Made by a program: the position numbers and the translations under genes
Shown: piece after piece, positions 53,563-64,000 of the stretch
Numbering within the stretch: position 1 is the first letter of the stretch
How the letters are laid out: the number at the start of each line of letters is the position of its first letter
Origin: Algoriphagus iocasae
GTDB lineage: Bacteria; Bacteroidota; Bacteroidia; Cytophagales; Cyclobacteriaceae
Reading direction: 5' to 3'
DNA length: 64,000 nt
NCBI RefSeq assembly: GCF_014206875.1
Contig: NZ_JACIJO010000001.1
Location: 1,514,680-1,578,679 of the forward strand
Notes under the pieces: generated by a model
What the model saw: only the letters and a program-made list of their open reading frames with translations
The model's database searches: none
Told to the model about the DNA's origin: nothing

Positions 53563-55221
53563 ATGCGCCAGATTAATTTTACAAGGTTGTTTTTAATATT
53601 TTTTGTTGCAGTATGTTTCTATACGACTTCGAAAAGCTGGGCTCAAATTGAAGAACGAGCCAGGCCAGCAGAGTGGAAAAATCTCGTTCCAGGAGGAAAG
53701 TTTATAGATTTATTTCAACCTATAGCACCGATTGGCCAGCTTACTTCAGAAACCTGGGGAACAGCCACAGTAAAGCCAAGATATGTGGATAATGGCATAG
53801 AGGATCAGGATTGGTCCTATTGGGGTGGTAACATTTTGGAAGGAGAGGATGGGCAATTTCATCTATTCGTTTGTCGGTGGAGAGAAGATTCTCAAAAAGG
53901 GCATCATGAATGGCCGAATTCCATTGTGGTTCATGCAGTTTCGGATAATTCCATGGGGCCTTTTAAAGTACTGGATGAAGTAGGAAAAGGTCATAATCCG
54001 GAAGCATATAAGACAGCTGAGGGTAAGTATGTAATTTATGTCATAGATGGGTTTTACAAGTCAAATAGCCTTAATGGTCCTTGGGAATATGGCAAATTTG
54101 AATTTGATCAAAGAGACAGGTCAATCATAGAAGGCCTATCAAATTTGACTTTCGTACGGAGAGAGGATGGTTCCTTTTTGATGGTTTGTAGGGGAGGTGG
54201 AGTTTGGTTTAGCAAAGATGGTCTGGATACTTTTAACCAGGTTTCAAACGAAAGGGTATATCCGCCCGTGGATGGCAGATTTGAAGATCCTGTGATTTGG
54301 AAAGATAATGTACAGTACCATTTGATTGTCAATGATTGGTTGGGAAGAATTGCATTTTATCAGAGATCCAAAGATGGTGTTCATTGGAAGACCGATCCAG
54401 GAGAAGCTTATATGCCGGGAATCACTATTTATGAAGATGGGGCCAAGGAAGATTGGTTTAAATATGAGCGAATCAAGATTTTGCAGGATAAGTTAGGAAG
54501 GGCGGTCCAAGCAAATTTTGCTGTAATAGATACGCTGAAAAATGAGGATAAACCCAATGATTTCCACAGTTCTAAAAATATTGGAATCCCTTTAAAAGTA
54601 GGATTGCAACTGGATTTGCTTAATAAAAGGCAGATAACAGCAAGTACCAAGAAGATAAAAGTATTGGTAAAGGCTGAGCCAGGTTTCGATCCTCAGAAGG
54701 ACTTGGATCTTTCTTCTTTACGATATGGAGCTTCAGAAAAAGTGAATTTTGGCAGAGGGGCAAAAGTGTTGAGTTCCAAAGCTAAAGGAAATGATCTGGA
54801 GATCACTTTTGAAGGTCAAGGGAATGGTTTCAAGGAAAATAATTTTGCGGGGAAAATGCTTGGAAAAGACCGAAACGGAGAAATGATTTTTGGTTACTCC
54901 AGACTTCCTTGGGTGGATTATAATGAGGCTATTCTATCTGCTAAGAAGCCTGAGATTTTCAAAGAGAATGGGATTGTCAGTGTCCAAGTAGAAAATTTTG
55001 CACAGGTGAATTCCAAAAAAGCAGTGGTTTCAGTGGAGATTATTGAAGATGGGAAAAGTGCTTTCATTTCCACCAAGAAAATCAAAGGAATCAAGCCTTT
55101 TGAAGGAGTAAAAATAGATCTTCCTTATGATAAGTTTATTCCATTAGGTAACAATCTTTCTTTCAAAGTTTCAATCCAATCTTCAAATGGAGAATCCGAG
55201 GTTTTTGAAGGAGAATTTTAA
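53563..55221 (+). CDS. Exported glycoside hydrolase with beta-propeller fold
   Basis: A 552-residue exported protein (signal peptide ending near SWAQ, residue 29). The first 340 residues look like a five-bladed propeller of the GH43/GH32-like clan. Blade-type motifs with acidic residues are [38 protein letters not shown] and [20 protein letters not shown]. The last 200 residues form beta-sandwich domains. The substrate is unclear; enzymes of this appearance are often annotated only as glycoside hydrolase. It sits 12 bp after the dehydrogenase gene, in the fucosidase operon. Confidence 0.7.
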   Translation: MRQINFTRLFLIFFVAVCFYTTSKSWAQIEERARPAEWKNLVPGGKFIDLFQPIAPIGQLTSETWGTATVKPRYVDNGIEDQDWSYWGGNILEGEDGQFHLFVCRWREDSQKGHHEWPNSIVVHAVSDNSMGPFKVLDEVGKGHNPEAYKTAEGKYVIYVIDGFYKSNSLNGPWEYGKFEFDQRDRSIIEGLSNLTFVRREDGSFLMVCRGGGVWFSKDGLDTFNQVSNERVYPPVDGRFEDPVIWKDNVQYHLIVNDWLGRIAFYQRSKDGVHWKTDPGEAYMPGITIYEDGAKEDWFKYERIKILQDKLGRAVQANFAVIDTLKNEDKPNDFHSSKNIGIPLKVGLQLDLLNKRQITASTKKIKVLVKAEPGFDPQKDLDLSSLRYGASEKVNFGRGAKVLSSKAKGNDLEITFEGQGNGFKENNFAGKMLGKDRNGEMIFGYSRLPWVDYNEAILSAKKPEIFKENGIVSVQVENFAQVNSKKAVVSVEIIEDGKSAFISTKKIKGIKPFEGVKIDLPYDKFIPLGNNLSFKVSIQSSNGESEVFEGEF

Positions 55222-55342
55222 ACTCCAAATAATTGATGTTAAAAATATATTGATGATTTCCAGTGCCTTAAATAGTAATAAAGCTGACTTAAATGTCCTT
55301 TCTAGGAAAAGAAAGAATTTTCAAAACCCAAAATTTAATCTC

Positions 55343-57805
55343 ATGAAAAATGTGATGTTTTACTTTTTAGTTTTCCTGTCAATTCAGACTTACGCGCAGG
55401 AAAATTCTCCTTTGACTCTTTGGTATAAACAGCCAGCAGCTGATGTTTGGACAGATGCATTGCCAATAGGAAATGGTCGGCTTGGAGCTATGATCTATGG
55501 AAACGTAGAAAAGGAGCTGATTCAATTGAATGAACATACGGTCTGGTCTGGCGGTCCAAATAGAAATGATAATCCTGATGCCTTGGCAGCTTTGCCAGAA
55601 ATCAGACGATTGATTTTCGAAGGAAAACAAAAAGAAGCTGAGCAATTGGCCGCTAAAACTATCCAGACCAAAAAATCCAATGGGCAGAAATTCCAGCCGG
55701 TGGGAGATCTGAATATCGCTTTTGATGGCCATTCTGGCTTCACAAATTATAGAAGAGAATTAGATATTGAGCATGCGATCTCCAAAGTGACTTATGAGGT
55801 AGAGGGAGTTAGCTATACACGAGAAGCTATAGCCTCATTTGCAGATAATGTTATCGCGATTCACCTCACGGCTAGCAAACCTGGGATGATTTCTTTTACC
55901 GCATCCATGGCTACTCCTCAGCCGAATGCTACGATTGCGCTTAATTCTGATAATGAATTAACGATTGCTGGTACCACCACGGACCATGAAGGAGTAAAGG
56001 GGCAGATTGAATTCAAAAGCTTAGCTAAAATCAAAAATCAAGGCGGATCCATGGCTGCTTCAAATAATTCGGTAACTGTTCAGAATGCCGATGAAGCCAC
56101 GATTTATATTTCCGTTTCAACCAATTTTAATAATTACTTAGATCTTTCTGGAGATGAAAATGCAAGGGCTGAATCATTTTTGGCGAAGGGATCTTCTAAA
56201 ACATTTGAAGAATTACTAGAGAAAAACATCGAGGATTATCGAATGTATTTTGATCGTGTAAGTCTTGATTTGGGTGAAAGTGAATCTTCAAAACTCCCAA
56301 CAGATGAGCGTCTTAAGAATTTTAGAAATTCCAACGATCCTCAATTGGTCACACTTTATTATCAATACGGAAGGTATCTATTGATTTCTTCTTCCCAACC
56401 GGGTGGACAACCGGCAAACCTTCAGGGAATCTGGAACAAAGAAATGTCCCCACCATGGGATAGCAAATACACGATCAATATCAATGCGCAGATGAACTAT
56501 TGGCCAGCAGAGAAAACGAATCTGGCTGAGCTTCATGAACCATTCCTGAAAATGGTATCTGAAATGTCTGAAGCAGGAAAAGAGACGGCTAAAGTGATGT
56601 ATGGAGCGAGAGGTTGGATGGCTCATCATAATACCGATATCTGGAGAATCACAGGTCCTGTGGATGCGATATTCTGGGGAATCTGGAGTGGAGGCGGAGC
56701 TTGGACGAGTCAGCATCTTTGGGATCATTTCCAGTATAGTGGCGATATGGATTATCTGAAGTCTATCTATCCTATCTTAAAAGGAGCTGCCATGTTCTAT
56801 GTAGACTTTTTGGTAGAACATCCAGATAAACCTTGGCTGGTGGTCAACCCAGGAACTTCTCCTGAAAATGCCCCTGCTGCACATGAAGGTTCATCTTTGG
56901 ATGCAGGAACCACCATGGATAATCAATTGGTTTTTGACGCTTTCAGTGCGGTCATTCAGGCTTCAGAAATGTTAGGGAAAGATCAAAGTTTTGCTGACAC
57001 TTTGCGATCCATGCGAGATCAATTGCCTCCAATGCACATCGGGAAGCATGGGCAACTCCAGGAATGGTTGGATGATATTGACGATCCTAATGATCATCAC
57101 AGACATATTTCCCATTTATATGGTTTATTCCCATCCAATCAGATTTCCCCACTTCGTACGCCAGAGCTTTATTCTGCTTCAAAAAACACCTTGATTCAGC
57201 GTGGAGATGTATCAACTGGCTGGAGTATGGGCTGGAAAGTCAATTGGTGGGCGAGAATGTTGGATGGTAATCATGCCTATAAATTGATCCAAAATCAGCT
57301 TTCTCCTGTAGGCGCTAAGCGTGGCGAAGGTGGTGGTTCCTACAACAATCTCTTTGATGCACATCCACCTTTCCAGATTGATGGGAATTTTGGATGTACT
57401 TCAGGAATCACCGAAATGCTGGTCCAAAGTGCCAATGGAGAAATTCATTTGTTGCCTGCATTACCTGATGTTTGGCAGGATGGAAGCATTACTGGAATTC
57501 GTGCCAAAGGTGGTTTTGAAATAGTAGAGCTAAAGTGGAAAGATGGAAAGATCGAAAAAGCGGTTATAAAATCGACTATTGGTGGAAATCTAAGAATCCG
57601 AGTTCCAAATGCTGTCAATCTAAAAAGTAGTAAGAATCTAAATATTGCTAAAGGAGAAAATCCTAATCCATTTTATAAAGTGCCAGTTACTGCCGAACCC
57701 ATTATTTCTCCAGCAGCGAAAATTGAGCTTCCAGATCTTGGTGAAACCAAAGTCTATGATTTGAAAACTGAGGCAGGGGAAACCTATGAATTTGTCATTA
57801 AATAA
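55343..57805 (+). CDS. GH95 alpha-L-fucosidase
   Basis: An 820-residue exported enzyme (signal peptide [22 protein letters not shown] 55343 chosen over an upstream GTG/ATG frame from 55187 that overlaps the previous gene). GH95 inverting 1,2-alpha-L-fucosidases release terminal fucose. The family N-terminus reads [18 protein letters not shown]. Candidate catalytic residues line up with those of bifidobacterial AfcA: Asn379 and Asn381 in [12 protein letters not shown], Glu508 in [10 protein letters not shown] and Asp680 in [12 protein letters not shown]. The (alpha/alpha)6 core is followed by a beta-sandwich C-terminus. Galactosidase activity occurs in some GH95 members and cannot be ruled out. 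Confidence 0.9.
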   Translation: MKNVMFYFLVFLSIQTYAQENSPLTLWYKQPAADVWTDALPIGNGRLGAMIYGNVEKELIQLNEHTVWSGGPNRNDNPDALAALPEIRRLIFEGKQKEAEQLAAKTIQTKKSNGQKFQPVGDLNIAFDGHSGFTNYRRELDIEHAISKVTYEVEGVSYTREAIASFADNVIAIHLTASKPGMISFTASMATPQPNATIALNSDNELTIAGTTTDHEGVKGQIEFKSLAKIKNQGGSMAASNNSVTVQNADEATIYISVSTNFNNYLDLSGDENARAESFLAKGSSKTFEELLEKNIEDYRMYFDRVSLDLGESESSKLPTDERLKNFRNSNDPQLVTLYYQYGRYLLISSSQPGGQPANLQGIWNKEMSPPWDSKYTININAQMNYWPAEKTNLAELHEPFLKMVSEMSEAGKETAKVMYGARGWMAHHNTDIWRITGPVDAIFWGIWSGGGAWTSQHLWDHFQYSGDMDYLKSIYPILKGAAMFYVDFLVEHPDKPWLVVNPGTSPENAPAAHEGSSLDAGTTMDNQLVFDAFSAVIQASEMLGKDQSFADTLRSMRDQLPPMHIGKHGQLQEWLDDIDDPNDHHRHISHLYGLFPSNQISPLRTPELYSASKNTLIQRGDVSTGWSMGWKVNWWARMLDGNHAYKLIQNQLSPVGAKRGEGGGSYNNLFDAHPPFQIDGNFGCTSGITEMLVQSANGEIHLLPALPDVWQDGSITGIRAKGGFEIVELKWKDGKIEKAVIKSTIGGNLRIRVPNAVNLKSSKNLNIAKGENPNPFYKVPVTAEPIISPAAKIELPDLGETKVYDLKTEAGETYEFVIK

Positions 57806-57833
57806 TATTCAAATGGCCTTATTTTCACTCTGA

Positions 57834-58685
<852 letters not shown>

Positions 58686-58732
58686 ATTCTAAGTCTTGTA
58701 CTCAATCTTTTTAAACACAAAATAACCTATAA

Positions 58733-60655
<1,923 letters not shown>

Positions 60656-60755
60656 TATTAAAACGCGAGAGGAGCTGCCTTTCTTCTAATATCTATTTAA
60701 ATGATGAAATAGAATTCTGGAATGTTCAAATGACATCATAAAACTCTTGATTGAA

Positions 60756-60786
60756 ATTGAGTTAATTGCCTGTATTCGTATCTTAG
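60756..60786 (+). promoter_or_regulatory. Candidate promoter of the TIR-ROCO gene
   Basis: ATTG (60756-60759) and TATCTTAG (60779-60786) are spaced by 19 bp. Each box is one base off the TTTG/TAnnTTTG consensus. The start would lie about 40 bases before ATG 60833. Confidence 0.35.
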
Positions 60787-60832
60787 AAGGAAATAGATTT
60801 TTCGAAGTTTTTTGTGATTAATTTCCTTAGAT

Positions 60833-63800
60833 ATGATGAATAGGCAATTTTCAATTTTTATCTCTTTCACACTTGCTGATGAAAAAATCAAATATGAACT
60901 GATTAGATCTATTCAGGTTCAGCTGGAAAAGGAAGTCCAAATTATCGGTGATACCAAGGCAAGACGGGGAACCGAATTGATGGTTTTTAGAGATTGGGCA
61001 TTTCAGGCAGATATTATTTTCATTCTTCTTAGTAAGGCCTATTTTGAGGCAATTGAGATCGGGAATCAATTTTCTTCTAAGCAAAGCAGCATATCAAATT
61101 CTCAGGAAGATGTTTATTATAACCTGGAAATGGCCAAAAAAGAAGGGAAAAGGGTAATTCCTATCTTACTCGATGACTGCCCTTGGGAAAATTCCCCTTT
61201 TGCTCCTTATTTAAAATTACCCCTTAACGATAAACCGCTTTTTAGTTTTTCAAATGTTCCCAAGGCTTTGGAGGATATTGTCAGAGCTACTCGTTCTATT
61301 TTGGATTTGATCGCTAACCCCCAGGCTTTGGAACTAATCGAAACAGAAAAAAGCAAAGAATCAGGAGCCTTGAATTTATCCGATTTAGGACTGCTATATA
61401 TCCCAGTTGATATATATGATATGGATTGGTTGAAAACTCTAAAAATGGATCGAAATCAGATTTCCAGAATTGAATACCTGGAAAATCTCACCAATCTGGA
61501 GCATGTTTCATTTGAAAAAAACCGAATTGAAAAAATCGAGAATTTGGATCACCTGATCCACTTAAAAGAGCTGAACCTTACCGAAAACCAAATTTCCAAA
61601 ATAGAGAACCTTAATGGTTTAGCTGAATTGAAAAGACTTGAATTGCGGCATAATCAGATCAAAAAACTAAATGGCCTTAATTCGATAAAATCATTGGAAA
61701 TTTTAGGTGTTTCGAATAATCAACTTTCTGAATTAGAAGGGGTTCAGAGTCTGAAAAGTCTTTCAGTTTTATATGCATCTTATAATCAAATCAAGGAAGT
61801 AGATGCTTTGGAGCAGCTTGATAAGCTTCAAAGGATTGTATTGACAAGCAATCAAATTTCATCAATTAAACCTTTGCTTGGTCATATTAAGAACGGTTTG
61901 AATGTGGTTTATGAGTATGATTTTGATGAAAGTAATCCAGGGATTTTTATAAAGGACAATACTTCGCTCTCAGAACCGTCTTTGGAGGTTATTCAGCAAG
62001 GCAGAGAATCTATTCTAAAGTATTTTTCGGATGCAGATCAATACGGAATTGAAAAATTGGAGCTGATCAAAATGATTTTGGTGGGAAACAGCCGTGTGGG
62101 AAAGACTAATTTTAGCCAGTTCTTGAGATCAGGGAAAATCGATCTGAAAAGCAAGAGTACTCATTTGTTGGATATCCAAGCCTGGGAAGCTCCATTTTTA
62201 AAATCTGCTAATAATAAACTTACACGTGTAGCAATATTTGATTTCGGAGGACAGGATTATTATCATGATTCCCATCGCTTATACTACAGCCATGATACGG
62301 CATACGTGTTGATTTGGGATGCTATTTCTAACAAATACGAAAAGATAGAAGAGAAGACTACTAATTCTGGTGAAGTTTTACAATTTGAAAATTTCCCATT
62401 AGAATATTGGTTGGAGTCCATCAGGTATAATCTGAGAGATAAATCCCAATCTATATACTTGGATGAAGATGGTATAAGCAGCAAGGAAAAGAAAGACCGG
62501 ATTTTGCCACCTGTGTTGATTTTACAGAATAAAATAGATCTTCTGGAGGGGAAATTGGATCAACAGCTGCTTTGCAATGATTATCCCATGATTTGGGGAT
62601 ATTTTAATGTTTCACTGGCAAAAAATAAAAGAACGGCAGTACTTAATGAGCTTCTAAGTGACTATTTCTGGTCCTTAAATCTTTCTGGAAGGAAGATAGT
62701 CACATATGAAATGGAGGTAATCCGACATTTTTTGAAGGAAGAAAAGCCTTTGGAAATTCTTTCTTTGGATGAATTCTATGCCCTTTGTCTGAAAATAATC
62801 AACGATCCTGCGATCAACTTTAATTTGGATAATGCCATTATTTTAGCCCAAATTCTAAGCAATTCCGGATTGTTGTTGTTTGAGAAAATTCAAGATGGAG
62901 GATGGATTTACACCAATGTGCAGGAGCTCAACATGCTTGTAAAAGAGGTGATGGAACTTGCCAAAGATGGAAATCAGAAAGGAATTTTCAATAGAAAGCA
63001 GATCAAGGGTATCAAAAATTATGAACAGGTGATAGGGCTTTTGATCAGAAATAATTCCATTATCGAGATCAATGATCAGGAATTTCTGGCGCCACAATTT
63101 TTGCCCGTGAAACCTGATACTTCCATTGAGTTTTTTCTAACTGGATTTACATATACCCAAGTGAGGTTTGTTTACAAAGCATTTTTCCATAAAACACTGA
63201 TTCTTAATTTGTTTGCAAAATTTCTACAAAAAGAAAATATTGATACCACTTTAGGTGTGAGAAGTTTTCCTTTTTGGAGAAATGGAATAATTGTCAAAAA
63301 AGGAGATGGAATTACCAGTCCTTTGGAGATGGTATTTGTGGAATTTTCAAAAAATGAAAGGTTTGGTTTGGTCAATATCAAGACCATGCAACCCTACAAT
63401 AAGAATGGCCTCGAAAAGGAAATTGTGGAAACCTTGGATGAACTCAATCAAGATTGGACTGTAGAAAAACAAATGTCATCTGATGGTATTCATTTTTTCG
63501 ATGTGGATAAAATCAAAAAACAAGTCATCAATAAACAGTTTTCATTTACACACACGCTTGACTATGATAATTGCGACTTGAAAGAATGGACAAAATGGGA
63601 ATCAAAGCTTTCTGGAAAGACCCCAATGGATGTTCCCCAAAAAGTATTTTCCGTCAATGATTTTAAGGAAATTGAAAACTTTGAAAACCTTCCCAAAAAG
63701 CTTTTTATTTCCTATAGCTCGAAAAACTCAAGTTTTGTCAAACGGTTTGTTACCCATTTGGAAGTTTTGAAAAACAAAGGAAAGATCGATCCATGGTATG

Positions 63801-64000
63801 ACCGAATGATTGAAGCTGGTACGCGCTGGGATGATAGTATAAAAGAAGAAATGAACCGTTCTGATTTGATCATTTTTATGCTAAGCCCCGATTTTTTGGC
63901 TACAGAATATATCATGAAGGTGGAAGTCCCATTGGCTCTAAAGAAGTTTGGACCGACGAAAAAGCTATTTTTTATTGAATTGCTACCATGCGGCTGGGAG
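60833..64000 (+). CDS. TIR-LRR-Roc-COR-TIR protein (ROCO-like, 3' end outside window)
   Basis: The frame from ATG 60833 (a second ATG follows at 60836) is open to the window end, giving 1056 residues. Residues 5-160 form a TIR domain (FSIFISFTLADEK, ADIIFILLSKAYF, RVIPILLDDCPW, candidate catalytic Glu99 in YNLEMAKK). About 180-365 are eight or so leucine-rich repeats of 22 residues (LKELNLTENQISKIENLNGL). A Roc GTPase follows: P-loop GNSRVGKT (418-425), DFGGQ (470-474), NKID (566-569). About 600-950 resembles a COR region. From 957 a second TIR begins (LFISYSSKNSSFVKRF, WYDRMIEAGTRWDD, LSPDFLATEYIMKVE with candidate Glu1031). TIR domains cleave NAD+ or signal; LRRs sense; Roc switches. No signal peptide or membrane helix is seen. 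Function is inferred from domains. Confidence 0.85.
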   Translation, partial: MMNRQFSIFISFTLADEKIKYELIRSIQVQLEKEVQIIGDTKARRGTELMVFRDWAFQADIIFILLSKAYFEAIEIGNQFSSKQSSISNSQEDVYYNLEMAKKEGKRVIPILLDDCPWENSPFAPYLKLPLNDKPLFSFSNVPKALEDIVRATRSILDLIANPQALELIETEKSKESGALNLSDLGLLYIPVDIYDMDWLKTLKMDRNQISRIEYLENLTNLEHVSFEKNRIEKIENLDHLIHLKELNLTENQISKIENLNGLAELKRLELRHNQIKKLNGLNSIKSLEILGVSNNQLSELEGVQSLKSLSVLYASYNQIKEVDALEQLDKLQRIVLTSNQISSIKPLLGHIKNGLNVVYEYDFDESNPGIFIKDNTSLSEPSLEVIQQGRESILKYFSDADQYGIEKLELIKMILVGNSRVGKTNFSQFLRSGKIDLKSKSTHLLDIQAWEAPFLKSANNKLTRVAIFDFGGQDYYHDSHRLYYSHDTAYVLIWDAISNKYEKIEEKTTNSGEVLQFENFPLEYWLESIRYNLRDKSQSIYLDEDGISSKEKKDRILPPVLILQNKIDLLEGKLDQQLLCNDYPMIWGYFNVSLAKNKRTAVLNELLSDYFWSLNLSGRKIVTYEMEVIRHFLKEEKPLEILSLDEFYALCLKIINDPAINFNLDNAIILAQILSNSGLLLFEKIQDGGWIYTNVQELNMLVKEVMELAKDGNQKGIFNRKQIKGIKNYEQVIGLLIRNNSIIEINDQEFLAPQFLPVKPDTSIEFFLTGFTYTQVRFVYKAFFHKTLILNLFAKFLQKENIDTTLGVRSFPFWRNGIIVKKGDGITSPLEMVFVEFSKNERFGLVNIKTMQPYNKNGLEKEIVETLDELNQDWTVEKQMSSDGIHFFDVDKIKKQVINKQFSFTHTLDYDNCDLKEWTKWESKLSGKTPMDVPQKVFSVNDFKEIENFENLPKKLFISYSSKNSSFVKRFVTHLEVLKNKGKIDPWYDRMIEAGTRWDDSIKEEMNRSDLIIFMLSPDFLATEYIMKVEVPLALKKFGPTKKLFFIELLPCGWE

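Noticed and set aside
60851..63915. Several minus-strand frames of 66-80 codons under the TIR-ROCO gene
   Set aside because: All lie opposite a 1056-codon plus-strand frame with clear domains; none has a recognisable domain.

Overview
The window looks like chromosomal DNA of a Bacteroidota bacterium, most likely a marine or freshwater member of the Cytophagales (Algoriphagus or a close relative in the Cyclobacteriaceae). This is inferred from gene content, not from a database search. The signs are a type IX secretion sorting domain, DUF2911 and DUF1573 proteins, 7TM-DISM hybrid kinase architecture, PIG-L deacetylase beside a sodium symporter, few strong Shine-Dalgarno sites, and several candidate TTTG-N19-21-TAnnTTTG promoters. 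No rRNA, tRNA, CRISPR array, integrase or insertion sequence was found.

Layout. 1-12.5 kb: the 3' end of gyrA, a TPR protein, a PagL-like lipid A deacylase, a PIG-L deacetylase/34-codon ORF/SSS symporter cluster, a DUF2911 protein, a GhrA-type dehydrogenase, a tandem universal stress protein, a TPR protein and holA. 12.5-22.2 kb: a tight plus-strand operon with a 995-aa TPR protein, an outer-membrane barrel, a SPOR protein, ExbB/TolQ, ExbD/TolR, a TonB-like protein, folC and trmB. 22.2-30.6 kb: a hybrid histidine kinase, SDR and MDR oxidoreductases, a small acidic protein, fabF, trpS and a DUF1573 protein. 30.7-36.9 kb: a large secreted metallophosphoesterase with a T9SS tail, a lipoprotein, a class C serine hydrolase, and an HNH nuclease gene followed by an attC-like structure. 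37-48.4 kb: glutaryl-CoA dehydrogenase divergent from tryptophan 2,3-dioxygenase, a cupin, an M19-like peptidase paired with a DUF900 hydrolase, a NagB-family enzyme, a roughly 340-bp repeat element, a nitroreductase, a two-subunit molybdenum hydroxylase and a TauE-type permease.

48.7-60.7 kb is accessory in character. Two poorly characterised genes precede a carbohydrate locus headed by a divergent LacI regulator. A perfect 16-bp palindromic operator lies in the divergent gap. The locus encodes an aldo/keto reductase, a zinc alcohol dehydrogenase, a beta-propeller glycoside hydrolase, a GH95 alpha-L-fucosidase with its catalytic residues in place, a SASA-type esterase and a double-domain CE1 esterase. 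Together these could deacylate and defucosylate a glycan and oxidise the released L-fucose. No SusC/SusD pair is visible.

The most striking feature is at the right edge. From 60833 an open frame runs off the window and encodes at least 1056 residues: N-terminal TIR, leucine-rich repeats, Roc GTPase, COR-like region, then a second TIR domain. This TIR-LRR-Roc-COR-TIR arrangement resembles an innate-immune sensor/effector fused in one chain and is the best candidate here for an undescribed system.
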